Source: Flavipsychrobacter stenotrophus
GTDB lineage: Bacteria > Bacteroidota > Bacteroidia > Chitinophagales > Chitinophagaceae
Reading direction: 5' to 3'
Length of the DNA: 5,625 nt
NCBI GenBank assembly: GCA_947372365.1
Contig: CANBTK010000172.1
Location: 1 to 5,625, forward strand
Program-made: the position numbers and the translations under genes
Shown here: one piece after another, positions 1-4,947 of the stretch
How the letters are laid out: each line of letters starts with the position of its first letter
Numbering within the stretch: the stretch's first letter is position 1
Notes under the pieces: model-generated
What the model was told of the DNA's origin: nothing
Databases searched by the model: none
The model's input: only the letters and a program-made list of their open reading frames with translations

Positions 1-327
1 AGCGTGCTGAAACAAGAAGGCACTACATTGCTTATGATAAACAGCGTATGTGGCTGCTCGGCAGGCACTGCCCGCCCGGGTGTTGTAATGGCAGTACAAA
101 ATGCCAGCAAAAAACCTACCAGGCTCACAACCAGCTTTGCAGGTTTCGATGTTGATGCTGTAAAGCAGGCGCGCACTTACCTGTTGCCTTACCCTCCGTC
201 ATCGCCTGCCATAGCCCTGTTAAAAGACGGCGTGGTAGTACACATGATAGAAAGGCACATGATAGAAGGCCGCCCAGCGCAAATGATTGCTCAGAACCTG
301 ATGCAGGCATTTGAAACGTATTGCTAA
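1..327 (+). CDS. BrxA/BrxB family bacilliredoxin, 5'-truncated by the window edge
   Basis: Thioredoxin-fold protein of the bacilliredoxin (YphP/DUF1094) family. In Firmicutes these cytosolic proteins remove bacillithiol from S-bacillithiolated proteins; the same role here is inferred from family membership. The reading frame is open from base 1 with no convincing start, so the N-terminus (about 35-40 residues by comparison with the roughly 144-residue Bacillus proteins) lies outside the window. What remains shows the family signature EGTTL followed by NSVCGCSAGTARP, with the redox Cys-Gly-Cys encoded near bases 49-57. It also has PPSSPAIALLKDG, the RHMIEGRP segment, and a terminal Cys as in Bacillus BrxA. 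The GTG at base 4 is not a credible start because it leaves out the first strand and helix of the fold. The gene converges with mqnE and ends just before a strong terminator. Family assignment is secure; the bacillithiol substrate is inferred. Confidence 0.9.
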   Translation, partial: SVLKQEGTTLLMINSVCGCSAGTARPGVVMAVQNASKKPTRLTTSFAGFDVDAVKQARTYLLPYPPSSPAIALLKDGVVVHMIERHMIEGRPAQMIAQNLMQAFETYC

Positions 328-366
328 GGTGTAATAGCCTGTGCAACCAATACTATTAAAATTATT

Positions 367-392
367 AAGCCGGGGCACATGCCCCGGCTTTT
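367..392. terminator. Rho-independent terminator in the convergent gap, probably bidirectional
   Basis: A perfect 10-bp inverted repeat (AAGCCGGGGC at 367-376, GCCCCGGCTT at 381-390) encloses a 4-base ACAT loop. On the + strand it runs into TTTT (389-392), which suits termination of the bacilliredoxin gene ending at 327. On the minus strand it is followed by TTAATAATTTTAA, a weaker T-rich tail that could end the mqnE transcript (stop at 419). Its position between two converging genes supports a shared two-way terminator. Confidence 0.9.
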
Positions 393-418
393 ACATTCTA
401 TAAAGTACTGCATAACTA

Positions 419-1567
419 TTATGCCTGCAGTGCATACTCTTTAATTTCATTGTACAGCGTCCCCCTTTCTACGGGGCGGCGGCCTACGGCATGTATCATG
501 TCGCAAAGCTCTTCTGTACTGAGCGATGGATTTTGCTCTTCTGAGCCAGCCATGGAGTAAATTTTGGTAGTATCGTCAATAGTGCCGTCAAGGTCGTTTA
601 CACCGAACGAAAGCGTAAGCTGAGCCGTTTGCCTGCCCAGCATAGGCCAGTACGCCTTCAGGTTGCGGAAGTTATCCATAAACAGGCGGGCTATGGCATA
701 AAGGCGCAAATCTTCTACAATAGAAGACTCAGCGATGTGCGACATATCGTTGCCTTTGTTACGGAACTTAAGCGGTATAAAACAATTAAAACCACCTGTT
801 TTGTCCTGCAACTGGCGCAGGCGGCTCATATGGTCAACCCTGTGTTCGTATTTCTCAACGTGCCCGTAAAGCATAGTTGCATTGCTGTGCATGCCTAGGT
901 TATGTGCTGCCTCATGTATAGCTAACCAGCCAGTGCCATCCACCTTGTCAGGGCAAATAATATTGCGGACATCAGGATGGAAGATTTCAGCGCCACCGCC
1001 AGGCAATGACTGCAAGCCAGCTTCGTTAAGCTTTTGCATACCTTGCTCGGTGGTCAGTTTGGCTTTGCGGAACATATAATCCAGCTCCACTGCGGTAAAG
1101 CCTTTCAGGTGCAAATCAGGCCTGTGGGCACGTATGTCTGAAAGCAGTTCACAGAAAAACTCCAGGTTCATTTTAGGGTGTACGCCACCCACTATATGTA
1201 CCTCGGTTACCGGCTGGCCATCGTACTTACGCACAATATCCATCATCTGCTGCTTGGTAAGTTCCCAGCCTTCGTCTTTGTGGGCATAAAGGCGGGAGTA
1301 AGAGCAGAAGTTGCAGGTAAAGACGCATACATTGGTAGGCTCTATGTGGAAATTGCGGTTAAAGTACACCTTACCATCATGCAGCTTATCAGCTACATAG
1401 TTGGCAAGTGCGCCCAGGTAGCCCAGCTCCCCTTTTTCAAAAAGAAGAACGCCCTCCTCTTCGGTAAGGCGTTCTCCGTTTTGTACTTTTTCTGCAATGT
1501 GCAGTAATTGTTTATCTAAATTAGATTGCTTGAATACTTCTGAAAGGTTAAGTGGCTTTACCATCAT
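419..1567 (-). CDS. mqnE: Aminofutalosine synthase MqnE (radical SAM)
   Basis: Cytosolic radical-SAM enzyme of the futalosine route to menaquinone. It joins the enolpyruvyl product made by MqnA (from chorismate) to the adenosyl group of SAM, giving aminofutalosine. The 382-residue length is normal for the family. The CxxxCxxC [4Fe-4S] motif is at residues 81-88 (CVFTCNFC), followed by HIVGGVHP (124-131), LPGGGAEIF (188-196) and SNATMLYGHVE (228-238). The C-terminal stretch with FGVNDLDGTIDD and IYSMAG separates MqnE from its relatives MqnC and CofH. No other mqn gene is in the window, so the pathway is inferred from this enzyme alone. The chosen ATG (1567-1565) overlaps the stop of the upstream peptidase gene by one base; a second in-frame ATG follows directly at 1564. 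No clear Shine-Dalgarno sequence is visible, so translation may depend on ribosomes finishing the upstream gene. Confidence 0.94.
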   Translation of the reverse strand: MMVKPLNLSEVFKQSNLDKQLLHIAEKVQNGERLTEEEGVLLFEKGELGYLGALANYVADKLHDGKVYFNRNFHIEPTNVCVFTCNFCSYSRLYAHKDEGWELTKQQMMDIVRKYDGQPVTEVHIVGGVHPKMNLEFFCELLSDIRAHRPDLHLKGFTAVELDYMFRKAKLTTEQGMQKLNEAGLQSLPGGGAEIFHPDVRNIICPDKVDGTGWLAIHEAAHNLGMHSNATMLYGHVEKYEHRVDHMSRLRQLQDKTGGFNCFIPLKFRNKGNDMSHIAESSIVEDLRLYAIARLFMDNFRNLKAYWPMLGRQTAQLTLSFGVNDLDGTIDDTTKIYSMAGSEEQNPSLSTEELCDMIHAVGRRPVERGTLYNEIKEYALQA

Positions 1568-1569
1568 TA
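1565..1569 (-). other. TAATG stop-start overlap between peptidase gene and mqnE
   Basis: On the minus strand the bases read TAATG: TAA (1569-1567) ends the M43 peptidase and ATG (1567-1565) starts mqnE, sharing one A. Such overlaps usually mean one transcript and often translational re-initiation. A second ATG lies directly downstream. The overlap itself is seen directly; coupling is inferred. Confidence 0.85.
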
Positions 1570-2976
1570 TTGTAATAAAATTTTCCGTGTAATGCTTCCG
1601 GATGCAAAGTTACAGGTAACAAAGTAAATACCCTTGGCCATTCCTGAAAGATCAACAGAAAAATTACCGTTTTTAACATTACTGCAATCAATTTTCTGTA
1701 TTTGCTGGCCAATAGTATTGGTTACAACAACTTCGTTAAGCGGGCTACCCTGCTCGTTGAAAGTAATATTAACCTGTCCATCGGTTGGGTTAGGGAAAAT
1801 GTTCAGGTTGCTGTTGCCTTCTACTTCTGAAACCTCAGCTGGCCAGTTTAACAAAGAAGGGTGCTGTGTAAGCGTAAAATTCTCCGCTGTTGTTGAAAAT
1901 ACCTGTGCTTTCATAACACCTACCTGGCCTACAGTAAACATATGCATAGCTTTGTCATCGGTATAGTCCATGTAGTCAAGGCAAGGGATACCAATTGGCT
2001 GCATAAGGGTAGCGCCATTCATTTTGCACGCATCATAAACAGTACCGCCAGTGATGGTATAAGTTGGGTTGCCGAAAGTCTGGTCTGACTCCGGAGGGGT
2101 GTCAGCAATACCGTCATCGCGGCCTGTTGACATCCAAGGGCAGTCGCCATTGTCATCGCCCCAGGTATGGTGCAGTTCAAAGAAGTGGCCCACTTCGTGA
2201 GTAAGTGTCCTGCCAAGGTCATAAACGCCACTGCCTGCATAAGCATCGGAAGTGTTCACCCTTTTGCCAAAAGCATCATAGCTCACACACACGCCCATCT
2301 GCGCATAAGGGATAGGGCCGCCGCCAGCAGCTGTTAATGAGTAGGGGGTTGCAACGCCCAGCAGTGTTGGGTTATCGGAGAAATAGATACACCAGATGTT
2401 GAGGTAAGAAGTTGGGTCCCACGCATCAAGGCCGCCGCTGCTTAAGTGTTTAGCCGAACCGTAATCGAAAGTAGAGCCCGCCACAAATGTTGTAGTTGTT
2501 GTTTTTATTTCATAGCCATATGTCGCGTGGCCGGCAGGGTCGCGGTGCGCAGGGCCAAATTTAATGCCTGAAGACGCATATAACGGCTTCCAGCTACTCG
2601 GTATCAATGTGGAGTCTTTATTCTGCCTGTTGTAGTCACGGTTAAGTACAGCCAGCTGTGAGTCAACACGCTTGGCAACACCTGCAGTGCCACCAAGTTG
2701 TGCCAGCTGCGTAGAATTGACTATAATATGGAAAACCACCGGGATAGTGGAGTAAACAGTCGTTGTTTTGCCAGAAGTATTAGCCAGTTTTTCCTGAGCA
2801 TAATAGTTATCGGCTTCCTGTTGCAGGTTGGCTGTGCGCTCCTGCAATTTGGCAGCAAACTCTGGGTTGGTAGCTGCTATGTGGTTTTGTATGGCTACAA
2901 TCCCACACTTCCTTTGAGCAAATAGGGTTGTGCCCCATACCAGGAATGAAGCACCAAGGATTAAAGATTTTTTCAT
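1567..2976 (-). CDS. Secreted M43 (pappalysin/ulilysin-like) zinc metallopeptidase with T9SS sorting domain
   Basis: A 469-residue protein predicted to leave the cell. Residues 1-20 look like a signal peptide (MKK, hydrophobic core, LFA before Gln21). The catalytic region matches Peptidase_M43: GGLDAWDPTSYLNIW lies ahead of the zinc motif HEVGHFFELHH (residues 260-270), with zinc ligands H260, H264 and H270 and catalytic E261. ADTPPE and a Met-turn in CLDYMDYTDD (M336) follow. The position that is usually Gly (sometimes Asn) in HExxHxxGxxH is Glu267. Residues from about 390 to the end form a type A T9SS C-terminal sorting domain: NIFPNPTDGQVNITF, a central TNTIGQQI, and a final KGIYFV...KILLQ. 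This predicts outer-membrane passage by T9SS and cell-surface anchoring or release. Substrate is unknown. The ATG at 2976 is preferred over an in-frame TTG at 2979 because it begins a standard MKK signal peptide. It is directly followed by mqnE. Confidence 0.9.
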   Translation of the reverse strand: MKKSLILGASFLVWGTTLFAQRKCGIVAIQNHIAATNPEFAAKLQERTANLQQEADNYYAQEKLANTSGKTTTVYSTIPVVFHIIVNSTQLAQLGGTAGVAKRVDSQLAVLNRDYNRQNKDSTLIPSSWKPLYASSGIKFGPAHRDPAGHATYGYEIKTTTTTFVAGSTFDYGSAKHLSSGGLDAWDPTSYLNIWCIYFSDNPTLLGVATPYSLTAAGGGPIPYAQMGVCVSYDAFGKRVNTSDAYAGSGVYDLGRTLTHEVGHFFELHHTWGDDNGDCPWMSTGRDDGIADTPPESDQTFGNPTYTITGGTVYDACKMNGATLMQPIGIPCLDYMDYTDDKAMHMFTVGQVGVMKAQVFSTTAENFTLTQHPSLLNWPAEVSEVEGNSNLNIFPNPTDGQVNITFNEQGSPLNEVVVTNTIGQQIQKIDCSNVKNGNFSVDLSGMAKGIYFVTCNFASGSITRKILLQ

Positions 2977-3030
2977 CAATTTTTTGAGTTTAAAATTACT
3001 AATACAATGAGATGACGTTGTTAATTACCT

Positions 3031-3061
3031 GCATATTAGGGTATTTTAGCGAAGAGGCAAA
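3031..3061 (-). promoter_or_regulatory. Weak candidate promoter for the peptidase-mqnE pair
   Basis: On the minus strand, TTTG (3061-3058) is followed after 19 bases by TAATATGC (3038-3031). The first element and the spacing fit the Bacteroidota pattern TTTG-N(17-23)-TAnnTTTG, but the downstream element matches poorly. It would leave a leader of roughly 50 bases before the ATG at 2976. It competes with the element at 3095-3102; neither is strong. Confidence 0.22.
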
Positions 3062-3068
3062 ATTTGAC

Positions 3069-3089
3069 AAGGCCGTGGCCTTCAGCCAC
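3069..3089 (-). terminator. Overlapping inverted repeats after the BFN gene, possible weak terminator
   Basis: Two inverted repeats share bases. AAGGCC (3069-3074) and GGCCTT (3077-3082) form a 6-bp palindrome with only 2 bases between the arms. GTGGC (3075-3079) and GCCAC (3085-3089) form a 5-bp stem with a 5-base loop. They lie 20 bases past the BFN stop codon. On the minus strand the tail is GTCAAATTTTGCC, a poor T run, so termination would be weak. The two stems cannot form together. Confidence 0.35.
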
Positions 3090-3094
3090 TAACC

Positions 3095-3102
3095 CAAAGT
3101 TA
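3095..3102 (-). promoter_or_regulatory. TAnnTTTG match upstream of the peptidase gene
   Basis: The minus strand reads TAACTTTG, a full match to the Bacteroidota -7 consensus TAnnTTTG, 6 bases after the BFN stop codon. No TTG or TTTG lies at the usual 17-23 base distance upstream. If used, it would give a leader of about 110 bases containing the hairpins at 3069-3089. Confidence 0.25.
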
Positions 3103-3108
3103 AAATCC

Positions 3109-3711
3109 TTATTTCCTGCTGTTTATTTCATCACGTATCCTTATGGCCCTCACATAGTCTTCCTGCTCCAGTACCTGTTGCAAAAGGGTGTTGAGCTCAT
3201 CAAGGTTCAGCTTTTTCATTTCTGAATCGCCAACCTCGCTGTTGCTTACATGTACCGGGCTGCCTTTTGATTCGCCGGATGGCAATATCTGCCCTTCCGT
3301 CTGCTCGATAGAAAGGCCCGCAGTTTCCATTATGGTTTCGTAGGTGTGTATCTTGCAGCCAGCCCTTACTGCCATAGCCAGGGCATCTGACGTGCGGGAA
3401 TCAATTTCGGTAATATCGCCATTGTTATTGCAAACCAGTTTGGCGTAAAATATACCTTCTTCCAGTTTGTAAATTATAACTTCGGTAAGCTCTACGTTGT
3501 ATGCAGCCATAAAATTGGCAAAAAGGTCGTGCGTAAGTGGCCGGCTTGGGTGCATGCGCTCTAATGCTACTGCGATTGCCTGTGCCTCGAAACCGCCTAT
3601 TACTATGGGTAACCGCCTTAATCCGTTAACCTCCCCCAGTACCACCGCGTAGGAATGCGTTTGGGTAATATTATGGGACAGCGCTACAATTTCAAGTTCA
3701 ATTTTTTTCAT
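3109..3711 (-). CDS. Bifunctional nuclease (BFN/DUF151) domain protein with C-terminal UVR motif
   Basis: A 200-residue soluble protein. Residues 1 to about 135 form a BFN/DUF151 domain: MKKIELEIVALS at the start, a GxRRLPIVIGGFEAQAIA-type segment (30-47), and DSRTSDALAMAVR (104-116), which is the most conserved part of the family. A low-complexity, probably flexible linker (about 138-165) leads to a UVR-like helical pair (about 168-200, LDELNTLLQQVL ... YVRAIRIRDEI), a motif known from UvrB and UvrC. Some family members are reported to have DNase and RNase activity and plant homologues are linked to defence; the role in Bacteroidota is not settled. The ATG at 3711 is preferred over an in-frame TTG at 3729: it begins the conserved MKKIELE, and AGG lies 3 bases upstream. 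A -7 promoter element about 34 bases upstream suggests it heads its own transcript. Confidence 0.88.
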   Translation of the reverse strand: MKKIELEIVALSHNITQTHSYAVVLGEVNGLRRLPIVIGGFEAQAIAVALERMHPSRPLTHDLFANFMAAYNVELTEVIIYKLEEGIFYAKLVCNNNGDITEIDSRTSDALAMAVRAGCKIHTYETIMETAGLSIEQTEGQILPSGESKGSPVHVSNSEVGDSEMKKLNLDELNTLLQQVLEQEDYVRAIRIRDEINSRK

Positions 3712-3744
3712 TACCTGTTTCTCTTGCAAAATATTTTAAGTGTG

Positions 3745-3752
3745 CTAAGGTA
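3745..3752 (-). promoter_or_regulatory. -7 promoter element of the BFN gene
   Basis: The minus strand reads TACCTTAG followed by CAC, seven of eight positions matching the Bacteroidota consensus TAnnTTTG. It lies 33 bases before the ATG at 3711, giving a leader of about 25-30 bases. Upstream is very T/A-rich, with two T7 runs on the minus strand at 3764-3770 and 3777-3783, but no clear TTG -33 element is seen. Confidence 0.5.
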
Positions 3753-3776
3753 CTGAATTTTATAAAAAAACCTTTT

Positions 3777-3828
3777 AAAAAAATGATTGTAAAGTACCGT
3801 GTACACAGCCGCTTTACATTGCGGGTAC
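3777..3828 (-). repeat. Nested inverted repeats after rsmI, possible terminator or operator
   Basis: This is in the 201-bp gap between rsmI and the BFN gene. TGTAAAG (3788-3794) and CTTTACA (3812-3818) are inverted arms around a perfect 8-bp palindrome GTGTACAC (3799-3806). A further pair, GTACC (3794-3798) and GGTAC (3824-3828), overlaps them. On the minus strand the outer stem is followed 4 bases later by T7 (3783-3777), so it could act as a low-GC terminator for rsmI. It could also be a protein-binding site upstream of the BFN promoter. The rest of the gap shows nothing recognisable. Confidence 0.4.
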
Positions 3829-3912
3829 AAACACGCATTTGCGATTTGTATATAATTTGTTTTAAACAGGTAATTTCACGGTTAACATTTTCAATAGCAA
3901 GGGCACAATCCC

Positions 3913-4581
3913 CTACTCCTTCCCTGCAATTACAATTACAATTTCGCCCTTGGGTGGGTGCGCTTCGTAATGGGCAGCCAATTCGGCAAGGGTGGCTTTA
4001 TTCGTCTCTTCGAACATTTTGGTAAGTTCACGGCAAACAGCAGCCTGCCTGTCGCCACCAAAAAAAGTAACAAACTCCTGTAGCGACTTTACCAAGCGGT
4101 GCGGAGATTCGTATAAAATAATGGTACGTTCTTCTTCTGCCAGTTTTTTCAGCATGGTTTGCCTGCCTTTCTTGGGGGGCAGGAAGCCTTCGAATGCAAA
4201 ACGGTTAGATGGGATGCCCGATTGCACCAGCGCTGGCACAAATGCAGTAGCGCCCGGCAAGCATTCCACAGGTATATTATTTTTCAGGCACTCCCTTACC
4301 AGCAAAAAACCAGGGTCTGATATGCCGGGCGTACCCGCATCGGTTATCAAAGCGAATGTTTTGCCCGCCTTCATCTGGTCAACTAGGTGAGGCACTACTT
4401 TGTGCTCATTGTGCTGATGGTAAGGCGTAAGGGGTTTCTGTATATTATAGTGCTTTACCAATACCGAACTTGTACGGGTATCCTCGCACAAGATGCACTC
4501 CACATTCTTCAATACGTCTACCGCACGATAGGTAATATCGCCCAGGTTGCCTATTGGTGATGGAATGAGGTAAAGTGGCAT
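3913..4581 (-). CDS. rsmI: 16S rRNA (cytidine(1402)-2'-O)-methyltransferase RsmI
   Basis: SAM-dependent enzyme of the tetrapyrrole-methylase fold that methylates the 2'-O of C1402 in the ribosomal decoding centre. The 222-residue protein shows the family signatures: LYLIPSPIGNLGDIT (3-17), CEDTR (32-36), the SAM-site loop ITDAGTPGISDPG (79-91), LPGATAFVPAL (108-118), FEGFLPPKKGR (130-140) and YESPHRL (157-163), ending in PPKGEIVIVIAG. It stops after the methylase domain and lacks the extra C-terminal helical domain of the E. coli enzyme (286 residues); short forms are, as far as I recall, usual in Bacteroidota. The ATG at 4581 is chosen because the conserved PLYLIPSP follows at once. An in-frame ATG at 4635 would add 18 unconserved residues encoded by a repeat-rich intergenic stretch. 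It lies 96 bp downstream of purS on the same strand. Confidence 0.94.
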   Translation of the reverse strand: MPLYLIPSPIGNLGDITYRAVDVLKNVECILCEDTRTSSVLVKHYNIQKPLTPYHQHNEHKVVPHLVDQMKAGKTFALITDAGTPGISDPGFLLVRECLKNNIPVECLPGATAFVPALVQSGIPSNRFAFEGFLPPKKGRQTMLKKLAEEERTIILYESPHRLVKSLQEFVTFFGGDRQAAVCRELTKMFEETNKATLAELAAHYEAHPPKGEIVIVIAGKE

Positions 4582-4607
4582 AGCTGTATATTCAAAAATA
4601 AAATTGC

Positions 4608-4650
4608 CAATTCCAGGATATCTTCCAATTCCCATTTTCAGGGATTGGAA
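4608..4650 (-). repeat. Direct and inverted repeats between purS and rsmI
   Basis: On the minus strand TTCCAATCCC (4650-4641), a 7-base loop and GGGAATTGGAA (4633-4623) form a 10-bp stem with one bulged A. GGAATTGG occurs again at 4615-4608, 17 bases after the first copy (4632-4625), so the upstream arm could pair with either copy. No T run follows, so this is not a classic terminator. It may be an attenuator-like or RNA-processing structure in the rsmI leader, or decayed repeats. The element is seen directly; function is inferred. Confidence 0.5.
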
Positions 4651-4677
4651 CTCTTCACTTTGAAATTAGCGGGGTAA

Positions 4678-4929
4678 TTACCCTTCAGTAATGGTAAAAG
4701 TAAAGGCTTCCATTACCTGGTTAGCCAGTAGTTTTTTGCAAGCATCAGTAGTTGCCTGCTCCGCGGCAGCGGCGTTTGCAGCTTCAATAGTTAAAGTAAC
4801 ATGCTTGCCTACCCTCACATCCTGTACTTGTGTGATGCCCAGGTTGTGCAGGCTATTGCTTACAGCTTTACCCTGTGGGTCCAGCAATTCCTTAAGCGGC
4901 ATAATGTTAACGTGTGCAGTGTATTTCAT
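4678..4929 (-). CDS. purS: Phosphoribosylformylglycinamidine synthase subunit PurS
   Basis: Small subunit of the three-part FGAM synthase (PurS, PurQ, small PurL), which converts FGAR to FGAM in purine synthesis; PurS bridges the glutaminase PurQ and the synthase PurL. The 83-residue length is typical. The sequence fits the family: a first strand YTAHVNIMPLK, then LLDPQGKAVSNSLHNLG (15-31), V-x-DVRVGK (35-42), TLTIEA (45-50), an Ala-rich helix (51-60) and CKKLLANQVMEAFTFTI (64-80). The ATG at 4929 is preferred over an in-frame TTG at 4944 because the family begins at M-K/Y. The start is 18 bp after the pssA stop, so the two genes are probably co-transcribed. purQ and purL are not in the window. 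An FGAM synthase made of separate subunits is expected if this gene is functional, rather than the long fused PurL. Confidence 0.92.
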   Translation of the reverse strand: MKYTAHVNIMPLKELLDPQGKAVSNSLHNLGITQVQDVRVGKHVTLTIEAANAAAAEQATTDACKKLLANQVMEAFTFTITEG

Positions 4930-4947
4930 TTCTGTAATTTTCAAATA

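Noticed and set aside
1178..1507. + strand open frame of 109 codons opposite mqnE
   Set aside because: It lies wholly opposite well-supported mqnE coding sequence and its translation resembles no family I recognise. The other + strand frames within 629-1079 are rejected for the same reason.
2019..2246. 75-codon alternative-frame minus-strand ORF within the peptidase gene
   Set aside because: It overlaps the catalytic motif region of the M43 gene in another frame and has no support of its own.
3783..4025. + strand open frame spanning the rsmI-BFN gap
   Set aside because: Its 3' half is antisense to rsmI, the translation is not family-like, and no promoter or ribosome site is apparent on this strand.
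3992..4390. + strand open frame of 132 codons opposite rsmI
   Set aside because: The opposite strand encodes conserved RsmI motifs throughout; this frame has no recognisable domain or start context.
4593..4600. Minus-strand TATTTTTG, a full match to TAnnTTTG, just upstream of rsmI
   Set aside because: It ends only 11 bases before the rsmI ATG, which would leave almost no leader, and no TTG lies at a suitable distance upstream. In such A/T-rich sequence a chance match is likely.
4582..4635. N-terminal extension of RsmI from an ATG at 4635
   Set aside because: The added 18 residues are encoded by the intergenic repeat region and precede the normal family N-terminus MPLYLIPSPIGN.
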